Shown here piece after piece: positions 1-8,900 of a stretch of DNA of 64,000 bases (its first letter is position 1; the number at the start of each line of letters is the position of its first letter). A program made the position numbers and the translations under genes. The notes under the pieces were generated by a model. The model saw nothing but the letters and a program-made list of their open reading frames with translations, did not search any database and was not told where the DNA came from. Source of the DNA: Modestobacter sp. VKM Ac-2984 (GTDB lineage: Bacteria; Actinomycetota; Actinomycetes; Mycobacteriales; Geodermatophilaceae). The DNA is taken from positions 93,214-157,213 of the forward strand of contig NZ_JAPVBJ010000012.1 of NCBI RefSeq assembly GCF_026967985.1, read 5' to 3'.

Positions 1-536
1 GGGCCGCCGGAGAACCCGGCGAAGAAGTGCGGTTCGACGAAGCCGGTGGTCAGCCGGACGTCGGCGTCCACCCACTGCTCGTTCAGCCAGACCGGCACGC
101 CGTCGCCGAAGGTGCCCATCCAGCGGTGCGTGTCGCTCGCCCGGGAGTCGTGGTTGACGATCCGCACGGTGTCCACGACCTCGTCGCCGAACATCGCGCG
201 CAGCTCGGCGTCGGTGTTGGCCCGGTGGGTGCCGGTGGCGACCAGGACGACGACGTCCTCCAGCCGGACGATGCCGTCGAGCTCCTCCAGCACCGCCGGG
301 ATCATCAGGTGCCGGGGCTGGGCGCGGGTGCCGTCGCAGGCCGAGATCGCCACCGTCTGCCCCGGCCGCACCCGCTCGCGCAGCGGCAGCCCGCTCACCG
401 GCTCGCGCAACGCCCGGCGCAGCTCGGCGGCGACGTCCGGGGCGGCCGGGTGCTGCACGGGGGTGATCACCGCTGCGTCGTCCGGGAGCTCGACGGGGAG
501 CCCCCCGCGCCCGTAGGCGAGCGTCACCTGCTGCAC
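1..536 (-). CDS. larA: LarA-like nickel-dependent racemase, N-terminal part (cut by window edge)
   Basis: The first 178 residues are present; the rest lies left of the window. The reading contains DGTRAQP, VATGTHR and, at the very edge, GFVEPHFFAGFSGG, which is a hallmark of the LarA/DUF2088 family. LarA racemises lactate or related 2-hydroxy acids using a pincer nickel cofactor made by LarB/C/E. The start is GTG at 536 because AGGAGG lies just upstream (541-547 on the plus strand as tcctcct). The gene is divergent from the thioesterase at 633. Substrate cannot be told from this part; many LarA homologues act on other hydroxy acids. Confidence 0.85.
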   Translation of the reverse strand, partial: MQQVTLAYGRGGLPVELPDDAAVITPVQHPAAPDVAAELRRALREPVSGLPLRERVRPGQTVAISACDGTRAQPRHLMIPAVLEELDGIVRLEDVVVLVATGTHRANTDAELRAMFGDEVVDTVRIVNHDSRASDTHRWMGTFGDGVPVWLNEQWVDADVRLTTGFVEPHFFAGFSGG

Positions 537-632
537 GTCGTCCTCCTGGAGCCGGGTGCCCCATCAGACCACCTGACCGCCCATCCCACCGGACGACCGT
601 GTGCCGCCGCCCGCCCCGGGTAGCGGCGGTGG

Positions 633-1004
633 ATGAGCGACACGAGCTTCGTGGAGACCCTGGGCGTGTACGGCCGGACGGCGGAGGACGGCACGGCGCA
701 GCTGCGGCTGGACATCACCGACCGACACCTCAACGAGGCGGGCACGCTGCACGGCGGGGTGCTGGCCACCCTCGTCGACACCGCCATGGGCCACGCCGTG
801 CGCAGCCGCACCGGGGAGGACGGCGTCCCGGCCACCAGCCAGCTGACCGTCACCTACCTGCGCCCGGGCGGGCCCGGCACCCTCCAGGTCACCGGCCGGG
901 TCAGCAAGCAGGGCCAGCACCTGACGGTGTGCGAGGCCGACGTCGAGCAGGATGGCCGCAGCCTGGTACACGCCGTCGCCACGTTCGCGGTGCTGCACCG
1001 GTGA
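633..1004 (+). CDS. PaaI-family hotdog-fold thioesterase
   Basis: A 123-residue single hotdog domain. The stretch HLNEAGTLHGGVLATLVDTA near residue 32 is the helix and turn seen in PaaI/YdiI thioesterases, with the catalytic Asp in LVDTAMG. The family hydrolyses aromatic or other acyl-CoA esters in the cytoplasm, often to rescue trapped CoA. Length is normal for the family. It sits 29 bp before the phosphotriesterase-like gene on the same strand and may be co-transcribed. The specific acyl-CoA is not predictable. Confidence 0.85.
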   Translation: MSDTSFVETLGVYGRTAEDGTAQLRLDITDRHLNEAGTLHGGVLATLVDTAMGHAVRSRTGEDGVPATSQLTVTYLRPGGPGTLQVTGRVSKQGQHLTVCEADVEQDGRSLVHAVATFAVLHR

Positions 1005-1033
1005 CCTGACCCGCGTCGAGCAAGGGAGCTCGC

Positions 1034-2011
1034 ATGCCCACCGTGCACACCGTCCGCGGCCCGATCGACACCGCCGACCTCGGCCGCACCCTCATGCACG
1101 AGCACGTCTTCGTGCTCTCCACCGAGCACCAGCAGAACTACGGCACCGGCGACTGGTGGGACGAGGAGGAACGGGTCGCCGACGCCGTCACCAAGCTGAA
1201 CGAGCTGAAGGGCCTGGGGATCGACACGATCGTCGACCCGACGGTGTGGGGGCTGGGCCGCTACCTGCCGCGGGTGCAGCGGGTGGCGGCGCAGACCGAG
1301 CTGAACATCATCGTGGCCACCGGCCTCTACACCTACGACGAGCTGCCGCACCAGTACGCCCACCGCGGGCCGGGCACCCTCATCGAGACCCCGACCGACC
1401 CGATGGTCGACGACTTCACCCGGGACGTCCGCGACGGCATCGCCGACACCGGCGTGTACGCCGCCTTCCTCAAGTGCGCCGTCGAGACCAAGGGGCTCAC
1501 CCCCGGCGTCGAGCGCACCCTGCGGGCCGTCGCCGCCACCCACCGGGAGACCGGGGCACCGATCACGGTGCACACCTCGGCGGCCGCGCAGACCGGCCGG
1601 CTCGCGGTCCAGGTGCTCCGCGAGGAGGGCGCCGACCTGACCAAGGTGGTCATCGGGCACGCCGGCGACAGCAACGACCTCGACCACCTCAAGGAGCTCG
1701 CCGACGCCGGCTGCATCCTCGGCATGGACCGGTTCGGGCTGGACCTCTACAACCCGACCAGCGCGCGGGTGGACACGATCGTCGCGCTGGCCGAGCAGGG
1801 GTACGCCGACCGGATGGTGCTCAGCCAGGACGCCAGCTGCTACATCGACTGGTTCCCCGGCGAGGCGCGCACCGCGATGACCCAGGCGATGCCGAACTGG
1901 AACTTCACCCACGTGCCGCAGGACGTGCTGCCGATGCTGCGCGAGCGCGGGGCGAGCGAAGGGCACCTGGACCAGATGCTGGTCCAGGTGCCCCGGCGGT
2001 ACTTCGAGTAG
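1034..2011 (+). CDS. Phosphotriesterase-family metal hydrolase (PTE-like lactonase)
   Basis: A 325-residue amidohydrolase-fold enzyme with the full binuclear metal set of the phosphotriesterase family: His22 and His24 in LMHEHVF, Lys147 (the carboxylated lysine, in FLKCAVE), His180 in TVHTSA, His209 in IGHAGDSND and Asp266 in SQDA. Enzymes with this set hydrolyse lactones (including acyl-homoserine lactones) or organophosphates; most natural members are lactonases. GGGAGCT at 1024-1030 precedes the ATG. It ends only 4 bp from the convergent gene at 2016, so no separate terminator fits between them. Confidence 0.9.
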   Translation: MPTVHTVRGPIDTADLGRTLMHEHVFVLSTEHQQNYGTGDWWDEEERVADAVTKLNELKGLGIDTIVDPTVWGLGRYLPRVQRVAAQTELNIIVATGLYTYDELPHQYAHRGPGTLIETPTDPMVDDFTRDVRDGIADTGVYAAFLKCAVETKGLTPGVERTLRAVAATHRETGAPITVHTSAAAQTGRLAVQVLREEGADLTKVVIGHAGDSNDLDHLKELADAGCILGMDRFGLDLYNPTSARVDTIVALAEQGYADRMVLSQDASCYIDWFPGEARTAMTQAMPNWNFTHVPQDVLPMLRERGASEGHLDQMLVQVPRRYFE

Positions 2012-2015
2012 CGGG

Positions 2016-2474
2016 TCAGGCGGGACGGCGGCCGACGAGGCCGCGGGCCGCGGCGAGGGCGTCGGCGTCGAGGGCGTCGACGTCCCCCGCTCGGCGCGCC
2101 TTCTCCTGGCCGTCCAGCCAGCTGACGTGGCGCTCCCAGGCGGCCCGCGGCGAGGTGCCGAGCGCCCGGCCGATCTGCTCCCAGTCGGCCCCGCCGCGCA
2201 GCGCAGCACGGATGCCGAGCTGGCGGTGGGCGTGGGCCTTGCGGGCGACGACCTCGCCGAGGGCGAGCAGCTCCAGGGCCTCGTCGACGTCCAGCGAAGT
2301 GCCGAGGGTCTTGAAGCTGGCCCAGTCGTCGGCGTCGTCCGACCGGTCGTTCGGGCCGTCGATGGCGACGTTGTCGCGCCGGCTCAGGAAGTCCAGCCGG
2401 GTCACGGCGGTCGTGAGCGAGAACTCGCTCTCCAGCACCTCGGGGGTGGTGGCGACCTCAGGCACAGTGGTCAT
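2016..2474 (-). CDS. Hypothetical protein with a helix-turn-helix-like segment
   Basis: A 152-residue soluble protein of unknown family. Its C-terminal half contains ADWEQIGRALGTSPRAAWER, which reads like the recognition helices of a small DNA-binding domain used in actinobacterial sigma- or Xre-like proteins; the N-terminal half is acidic. ATG at 2474 is used; another in-frame ATG four codons upstream (2486) is possible and neither has a strong Shine-Dalgarno. It is divergent from the TetR gene at 2757. Function unknown; a DNA-binding role is inference. Confidence 0.65.
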   Translation of the reverse strand: MTTVPEVATTPEVLESEFSLTTAVTRLDFLSRRDNVAIDGPNDRSDDADDWASFKTLGTSLDVDEALELLALGEVVARKAHAHRQLGIRAALRGGADWEQIGRALGTSPRAAWERHVSWLDGQEKARRAGDVDALDADALAAARGLVGRRPA

Positions 2475-2756
2475 GAGGACCAGCATTTCCCGAACCCGGG
2501 CGGCTGTAACGCGATCGTGACCATTGTCTCGTGTACAGCCGAGTGGCCTCGCACACGGTGGTCGGCCACACGCAGCACGTGCCCGAGCTGCCCCCCTGCG
2601 CCCTGTCCCGTACAACTCGGATGCGGACGACGCCGGGCGAGGAGCCCGCAGTGCCGGCCGGCACATCGGCGCGCGCAGTGACCCACCCGCCCGGGCCAGC
2701 CGCACGGGAGCTGGGCGGCGGCGAGGACAGTGGAGGGCGACACGAGGAGGTGGACG

Positions 2757-3563
2757 GTGCCCACGATCAGCGAACAGACGAGCGACGACGTGCGTGATCC
2801 CGACCTGGTGGCCGTGCAGGAGGGCCCCGAGGCAGCCGGGGAACTGACCCGCCCGGCCGGTCTGGACCGGGAGAAGATCCTGCAGGCCGCCATCGACTTC
2901 ATCGACGAGCAGGGCCTGGCCGCCCTCACCATGCGCCGGCTGGGCTCCTCCCTCGGCGTCGAGGCGATGGCGCTCTACCGCTACGTGCCCGGCCGGGAGG
3001 ACCTGCTCGACGGGGTCGTCGACCGGGTCGTCGAGACGCTGTGGGACGACCGGGACGGCGACGACATCCACATCGTCGACCACTCCGGCTGGCAGGACTA
3101 CCTGGTCCGGTTGGCCCACGGCATGCGCCGCATCGCCCTCGCCCACCCGGCGGTGTTCCCCCTCGTGGTCAGCCGTCCCCCGGCCGCCCCCTGGGTGCGC
3201 CCGCCGCTGCGGAGCCTCCGGCTGGTCGAGTCCTTCCTCGGCACCCTGCGCGAGGGCGGCTTCTCCGACCAGGCCGCCGTGGCCGCCTACCGGGCCTACT
3301 CCAGCTTCCTGCTCGGCCACCTGCTGCTCGAGGTCACCCAGATCGGTGCCCAGGTGAGCCTGCTGGACCAGCCCGAGGGCGACGAACAGGCCCAGCAGGA
3401 GACCGACATGAGCGAGTACCCGAACCTGGCGCGGACCGAGTCGCTGCTCGGCCAGGACAGGTCGGCGGCCGAGTTCGAGGAGTCCCTGGAGAACCTCCTG
3501 GACCGGCTGGAACGGGTGCTGCACGAGGCGAGGAACTCCGGCGGCGACGTCGGCGACCTCTGA
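2757..3563 (+). CDS. TetR/AcrR-family transcriptional regulator
   Basis: A 268-residue protein. After a 35-residue polar tail comes the TetR DNA-binding domain: LDREKILQAAIDFIDEQG, then the helix-turn-helix TMRRLGSSLGVEAMALYRYV. The C-terminal part is all-helical with an RPPAAPW loop typical of TetR_C ligand domains. The GTG at 2757 is chosen because GAGGAGG (2744-2750) lies 6 bases before it; an earlier in-frame GTG at 2730 lacks such a site. The 282-bp region upstream is shared with the divergent gene at 2474 and probably holds its operator, though I could not single out one palindrome. Confidence 0.9.
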   Translation: MPTISEQTSDDVRDPDLVAVQEGPEAAGELTRPAGLDREKILQAAIDFIDEQGLAALTMRRLGSSLGVEAMALYRYVPGREDLLDGVVDRVVETLWDDRDGDDIHIVDHSGWQDYLVRLAHGMRRIALAHPAVFPLVVSRPPAAPWVRPPLRSLRLVESFLGTLREGGFSDQAAVAAYRAYSSFLLGHLLLEVTQIGAQVSLLDQPEGDEQAQQETDMSEYPNLARTESLLGQDRSAAEFEESLENLLDRLERVLHEARNSGGDVGDL

Positions 3564-3600
3564 TCGCGCACGGGCGCTCCGGCCCGGTCACGGAATCTGG

Positions 3601-3630
3601 CCTGCAGTCGTTTACGCCGTAAACGGCAGG
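3601..3630. promoter_or_regulatory. Palindrome upstream of the PRC-barrel gene
   Basis: The perfect inverted repeat CGTTTAC-GCC-GTAAACG (3609-3625) is flanked by a further matching pair, CCTGC (3601-3605) and GCAGG (3626-3630). It lies 66 bp before the GTG of the stress-type gene at 3696 and 38 bp after the TetR stop. It is unusually AT-rich for the region, which suits an operator rather than a terminator. The cognate regulator is unknown; TetR from the preceding gene is one possibility. Confidence 0.5.
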
Positions 3631-3695
3631 GCACACAGGCTCCCGGCGGCAACCCCACCGTGGTCGCCCCAGTCCACCCAGCCCCGGAGGCACGC

Positions 3696-4514
3696 GTGAT
3701 CACCCAGCAGGACATCACCACCATCATCGGCACCAACGCCGTGGACACCGACGGCGACAAGCTGGGCAAGGTCGGCCAGGTCTACCTCGACGACCAGACC
3801 GGCAGCCCGGAGTGGGCCACGGTCAGCACCGGCATGTTCGGCACCTCGGAGACCTTCGTCCCACTGGCCGACGCCTCGGTCGCCGACGGGATCCTGCGCG
3901 TCCCCTACCAGAAGTCCAAGGTCAAGGACGCTCCCCGGATCGACGCCGACCAGGGTCACCTCAGCCCGGAGGAGGAGACCGAGCTCTACCGCTACTACGG
4001 CGTGGGCGTCGGCACCGAGACCGCCCGGGTCGACACCGGCCGCGTGGACACTGCCCGCGTCGACACCGACCGCCGCGACACCGACCGCCGCGACACCGTG
4101 GGCCACGACACCTCCGGCCCGACGACCGACGACGCGATGACCCGCTCCGAGGAGCAGATCCGGGTCGGCACCGAGCGGGTCGAGACCGGCAAGGCCCGGC
4201 TGCGCAAGTTCGTCGTCACCGAGGACGTGACGACGACCGTCCCGGTCTCCCACGAGGAGGTCCGGATCGAGCGCGAGCCGATCACCGACGCCAACCGGGA
4301 CGAGGCGCTGGCCGGCCCGACGATCTCGGAGGAGGAGCACGAGGTCGTGCTGCACGCCGAGCGCCCGGTGGTGGCCAAGGAGGCCGTGCCGGTCGAGCGC
4401 GTGCGCCTGGACACCGAGACGGTCACCGAGCAGGAGACCGTGACCGACACGGTCCGCAAGGAGCAGATCGAGACCGAGGGCGTCGACGCCGTCCGGGGCA
4501 CCGACCGCCGGTGA
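3696..4514 (+). CDS. PRC-barrel and DUF2382 domain stress-type protein
   Basis: A 272-residue cytoplasmic protein. Residues 1-80 form a PRC-barrel (NAVDTDGDKLGKVGQVYLDD). Residues 155-265 form DUF2382, a charged repeat-like domain (VTTTVPVSHEEVRIEREP, then a second, similar half). Between them is a linker of repeated five-residue units of the type RVDTx/RRDTD (nt about 4024-4098). The pairing is common in desiccation- and radiation-tolerant actinobacteria and in deinococci; it is often linked to general stress, but its biochemical role is unknown. GTG at 3696 follows CCGGAGG (3684-3690). Confidence 0.88.
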   Translation: MITQQDITTIIGTNAVDTDGDKLGKVGQVYLDDQTGSPEWATVSTGMFGTSETFVPLADASVADGILRVPYQKSKVKDAPRIDADQGHLSPEEETELYRYYGVGVGTETARVDTGRVDTARVDTDRRDTDRRDTVGHDTSGPTTDDAMTRSEEQIRVGTERVETGKARLRKFVVTEDVTTTVPVSHEEVRIEREPITDANRDEALAGPTISEEEHEVVLHAERPVVAKEAVPVERVRLDTETVTEQETVTDTVRKEQIETEGVDAVRGTDRR

Positions 4515-4520
4515 CCCACC

Positions 4521-4551
4521 GGGGTGGTCCGCCCACCCGGCGGACCACCCC
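4521..4551 (+). terminator. Hairpin terminator after the PRC-barrel gene
   Basis: Perfect 13-bp stem GGGGTGGTCCGCC / GGCGGACCACCCC with a 5-base loop, starting 6 bases after the stop codon. No U-tract follows, as is usual in this GC range. Confidence 0.8.
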
Positions 4552-4612
4552 GTCGCTCCCGCACCCCCCGCACCACCCCCGCGACCGGGCCGGCCCGCCC
4601 GTCGCCCTGCAC

Positions 4613-4656
4613 TCGTCACGATCGGCGCGCGGCTGCTCGCCCGCCGATCGTGACGA
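4613..4656. promoter_or_regulatory. Long inverted repeat in the leader of the membrane-protein gene
   Basis: Perfect 15-bp arms TCGTCACGATCGGCG (4613-4627) and CGCCGATCGTGACGA (4642-4656) around a 14-base loop, ending 19 bp before the ATG at 4676 and immediately before its ribosome-binding site. Since a good terminator already exists at 4521-4551, this second structure is more likely an operator or a leader hairpin controlling the next gene; that is inference. Confidence 0.55.
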
Positions 4657-4675
4657 CCTCCTCCCTGGAGCCCCC

Positions 4676-5347
4676 ATGACCGGCAGCACCACTCCCTCCG
4701 ACCCGGCCGACCGCGGCACCTCGCTCGGCGACCGGACGACCAGCTTCCGCAACAACGAGGTGACCCCCGACACCGGCGCCCGCGCCAGCCGGGGCGTGGC
4801 CCGCGACGCCGTCGACCGTCAGCACGACCGTTTCGGCGGCATCAAGTGGGGTGCCGCCTTCTTCGGCTGGCTGTCCGCCAACGGCCTCGCCGTCCTGCTC
4901 ATCGCCATCGTCTCCGCCGCCGGGGTGGCCGTCGGCCTCACCGAGACCGTCGCGTCCGTCGAGGAGGCCACCGACAACGCCGGCGGCATCGGGGTCGGCG
5001 GCGGCATCGCGCTGCTCGTCATCCTCTTCCTGGCCTACCTGGCCGGCGGCTACGTCGCCGGGCGGATGGCCCGCTTCGACGGTGCCCGGCAGGGCATCGC
5101 GGTGTGGGTGATCGGCCTCCTGGTGGTGCTGGCCCTGGCCATCGCCGGCGCGGTCCTCGGCTCGCAGTACAACGTGCTCTCCGAGCTGGACCTGCCGCGC
5201 ATCCCGATCGACGAGGGCACCCTCACCACCGCCGGCATCATCGCCCTGGTCGCCGTCCTGGTGGTCACGCTGCTCGGGGCCGTGCTCGGTGGCAAGCTGG
5301 GCGAGCGCTACCACCGCAAGGTGGACCGGGCGGGCTTCACCGCCTGA
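4676..5347 (+). CDS. Four-helix membrane protein with soluble N-terminus
   Basis: A 223-residue protein. A 55-residue polar N-terminal stretch is followed by four hydrophobic segments (about residues 57-80, 100-122, 133-157 and 180-205). The third begins at a GYVAGRMARFDG motif, the kind of Gly-rich arginine turn found in small actinobacterial multi-pass proteins of the TIGR04086/YrzE type. CTGGAG (4665-4670) precedes the ATG. It follows the PRC-barrel gene and the two may form a stress-response pair. Function unknown. Confidence 0.78.
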   Translation: MTGSTTPSDPADRGTSLGDRTTSFRNNEVTPDTGARASRGVARDAVDRQHDRFGGIKWGAAFFGWLSANGLAVLLIAIVSAAGVAVGLTETVASVEEATDNAGGIGVGGGIALLVILFLAYLAGGYVAGRMARFDGARQGIAVWVIGLLVVLALAIAGAVLGSQYNVLSELDLPRIPIDEGTLTTAGIIALVAVLVVTLLGAVLGGKLGERYHRKVDRAGFTA

Positions 5348-5392
5348 CCGCCCCGGACCGGGCAACTGGTCCGCGCACGCAGCACGTCCCGT

Positions 5393-5431
5393 ACCGCCAT
5401 CGTCGGCCTGGGAGAGGCCGACGGTGGCGGT
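5393..5431 (+). terminator. Strong hairpin terminator
   Basis: A 17-bp stem (ACCGCCAtCGTCGGCCT against AGGCCGACGgTGGCGGT, one T-G wobble) with the loop GGGAG, 46 bp downstream of the membrane-protein stop. The flanks GCAGCA (about 5380) and TGCTGC (about 5431) could lengthen it. Confidence 0.8.
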
Positions 5432-5531
5432 GCTGCTGCGTCCGGGGCCGCTGGGGCTGGTGAGGTGACACCGCGGACACGGTGCGCGTGTTGCGCGCGT
5501 CGGAGCCGCCACCGTCTCAGATCGTGGCGCC

Positions 5532-5771
5532 ATGGCCTTCCCGTACCGCACGGCCCGCGCCGTGATGATGGTCGGGTCGCTGAACGACCCGGCCGGCCAG
5601 ACAGCCCGGCTGATCGGACCGGCGCACGCCACCCTGGGGCTCAGCGGTGCCCGCGGTCGCACGGCTCTCTGCGGCGCCTACGTCGCCCGGGACGAGCAGG
5701 TGCCGTGGCCGCCGGAGCCTGGGCTCTGCGACGACCTCTGCTCGGACTGCAGCACCCTCGCCCGGCTCTGA
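5532..5771 (+). CDS. Small cysteine-containing hypothetical protein
   Basis: A 79-residue frame with consistently G/C-ending codons. The C-terminal half holds four cysteines (ALCGAY, then LCDDLCSDC), a spacing that could bind zinc or an Fe-S cluster. It resembles small actinobacterial proteins that read as a cysteine pair around one domain, but I do not recognise a named family. No clear ribosome-binding site precedes ATG 5532; ATG 5565 or 5568 are alternatives. It lies 160 bp before the giant helicase gene on the same strand. It might be non-coding. Confidence 0.45.
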   Translation: MAFPYRTARAVMMVGSLNDPAGQTARLIGPAHATLGLSGARGRTALCGAYVARDEQVPWPPEPGLCDDLCSDCSTLARL

Positions 5772-5916
5772 CGCCGCTCGTCGGCGCCCAGCTCGGACCG
5801 GGCTCCGCCGGCTCGCCGGACCCCGGCTGACGGGTGTTCCGTCACGGACCGGCAACTGCTGTCACACCCGTCCCACGGGTGTGGCCCGCCTGAGCGGAAC
5901 GGTCCGTCCGACCAGG

Positions 5917-5922
5917 TACACA
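5917..5922 (+). promoter_or_regulatory. Probable -10 element of a leaderless promoter
   Basis: TACACA followed by GACTCC and the ATG at 5929. There is no Shine-Dalgarno. A TAnnnT-like hexamer six bases before a start codon is the layout of actinobacterial leaderless transcripts. The same arrangement, including GACTCCATG, stands before the paralogue at 39507. Confidence 0.5.
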
Positions 5923-5928
5923 GACTCC

Positions 5929-8900
5929 ATGCGCATCGCTGCCGACCTCCAGGTGAGCACCGAGGGCCCGGCGGCGGCGTCCTCACCGTCGGTCTCCGTC
6001 GAGCTCACGGTCAGCCCGGTGGTCAGCTACGCCCTCGCCGCCCACGCCGTGCCGGTCGTCTCCCGACTCGTCCTCGCCGGCAGCGCGTCCACCCTCCGTG
6101 GTGGGGTCCTCCGGCTCTCCGTGCGGGACGCCCAGGGCGACCTCGGCCCCACCGTCGAGCGGCTGGTCGACCTCGAGGCCGGCCGCAGCACCGTGCTCGA
6201 CGACGTCGGCCTCACCCTGGACCCGGCCACCCTGTGCCAGGGCCAGGAGAGCCGGCCGGGCTGGGTGCACGTGGAGCTGGCAGCCGCGGACCAGGTGCTG
6301 GCCGAGCACCGGGTGCCGGTGACGGTCCTGGGCGCCGCCCAGTGGCTGGCTGCTCCCCTGCCGACGGCCCTGGAGGTGCTCGCCGCCCACGTGCAGCCGC
6401 AGCACCCGGCGGTCCACACCCTGGTGGCCGAAGCTGCCGCCCTCCTCGAGGAGGGCACCGGCAGCGACAGCCTGACCGGCTACGCCGACGGGCCCGAGCG
6501 GGTCGACGAGGTGGTCGAGGCGATCACCTGGGCGGTGCGCCGCCGCGAGGTCCGGCACCGCCAGCCGTCGGCCGGCTGGACGGCGTCCGGCCACCAGGTC
6601 CGCGACCCCGGCGAGGTCCTCGACGGCCGGGCCGGCACCTGCCTGGACACCGTCGTCACCCTCGCGGCTGCGCTCGAGCACGCCCACCTCCGCCCGCTGC
6701 TCTGGGTGGTGGAGGGGCACGCCTTCCTGGGCTACTGGCGGGAGGAGCGGAGTGCCGAGACGGCTGCGACGACGGAGGTCACGGCCCTGGTCGACCAGGT
6801 CGACCGGGGCCTGATCGGCCTGGTCGAGACCACCCTGCTGACCGACCGCGGCAACACCACCCCCGACCTGCACGGTCCGGCCTACACCGCCTGGCTGTCC
6901 GGCGACCTCTCCCGGGTCCTCGGCGTCACCGACGTCCACCGTGCCCGCCTCGACGGGATCCGGCCGCTGGCAGGTCGCACCGGCGGGGACGGCGGCACGC
7001 AGCAGGAGCCCACGCAGCACCCGGCCGAGGTCCCGGCGCCGACCGACGAGCCCGCGGCGTCCGCGACCGACGACTCCCCGCCCGTGCCGCCGCGGGTGCA
7101 GCAGTGGACGGACGCGCTGCTCGACCTGAGCCCGCGCAACCGGCTGCTCGACCTCACCGAGGGCTCCGGGCTGCCGCTGGCGGTGCCGCACGATGCGCTG
7201 ACCGCGCTGGCGGACCTGGTCACCAGCGGGGCGACGCTGACCCTGCTGCCCAACGGCGGGACCGCCGGGGCGCACGCCGAGCGCGGGGTGCGCGTGGCCC
7301 GGGACCTGCCGCCGCAGCAACTGCTCACCGAGCACCGGTCGGTGCACGTCGACGTCCCCCGTGCCGACCACCCGTCCCGACTGCGCGCCCTCGACCACCG
7401 GGCGCGGACGGTGGTCGAGGAGACCGGCGCCAACGCCCTGTACCTGGCCCTGGGCAGCCTGGTCTGGGAGGTCGACGGCCGCCCGCTGCGGTCACCGGTG
7501 GTGCTCGTCCCGGTCCTGCTCACCCCGGCCGGCCCGGACGGGGGGTACCGGCTCACGGTCGACGAGACCGGGAACAGCGTGCCGAACGCCTGTCTGCTGG
7601 AACAGCTCCGCCGGGTGCACGGGCTGACCGTGCCGGGGCTGGCCGCTGCGGCCGAGGACGGCGCTGACGTCGACCTGGCCACCACGCTGCAGGCGCTCGG
7701 TGAGGCGTTGGCCGCCGCCGCGCTCCCCCACCGGGTCGAGGCGACCGCGGACCTGGCCGTCCTGCCGGTCGCGGCGCACCGGCTGTGGCGCGACCTCGAC
7801 GAGCACTGGGCCGAGTTCGCGTCCAGCCCTCTCCTCGCCCACCTGGCGCACTCCCCGACCGAGGCCTTCGCCGACCCGGCACCCGCCCCCGCCGACCCGA
7901 TCGACCTCGACGAGCTCGCCGCGCAGTGCCCGCTGCCGAGCGATGCCGCCCAGCTGCGTGCGGTCGCCGAGGCGGCCGCCGGAGGGACGTTCGTGCTCGA
8001 GGGCCCGCCCGGCACCGGCAAGTCCCAGACCATCGCCAACCTGGTGACCCGGGCCGTCGCCGAGGGCAAGCGGGTGCTGGTCGTCGCCGGCAAGCGCGCC
8101 GCGCTCGACGTCCTCGCCCGCCGGCTCGACGCGGTCGGGATGGGCCCGTTCGCGCTAGACCTGCACGACAAGGGCAGCCGGCCCGCCGTCGTCCGGGCAC
8201 AGATCCGGGCCGCGCTGGAGCATGCGGTGGACGTCGACGCCGCGGGCCTGGCGGCCGACGCGGAGGAACTGCGGTCCGCGCGGCGCAGCCTGCAGCGCTA
8301 CGCGGAGCAGCTGCACGCCGACAACCCGGCCGGGCTGTCCTGTTACTCCGCCCGCACCGCCGTGCTGGCTGCCGGATCCGGCGTCGACCCGCTGCCGGTG
8401 ACCGTCCGCTTCGCGGCCCGGGCCACCGCCGAGGTGGTCACCGAGGTGCGCCGGGCGCTGGCGCTGCTGCCCGACATCGCCGGGCTGGCCCGCCCGTCGG
8501 CCGGGCACGCCTGGGCGTTCATCGACACCATCGAGGTGGACATCACCGAGGTCCAGCAGGCCGCGGTCGCCGTCGACTCGGCGATCCGGGAGCTGCCGGG
8601 CGAGGGTGGGCTGGCCGCGGTGCTGCGCGCCACCGGCACCCCGGAGGACCTGGACGCCCTGGTGCACCTGCTCGGCGGCCCCCGGATCAGCCTGGCGGTG
8701 CTCGACGAGGTGCGCACGCCGCGCTGGTCGGCGGCCACCGACGACCTGCTCGGCGAGATCGCCGCCCTGGTCGCCGCACCGCACCCCGGCCTGGACGCCG
8801 TCACCCCGGCCGCCCTCGACCTGCCGCTGGCCGACCTGTTCGTGCAGGCCCAGGAGGCCGCGGCGGCGAGCTGGGTGGCCCGGCGCGGCAAGCTGACCGC

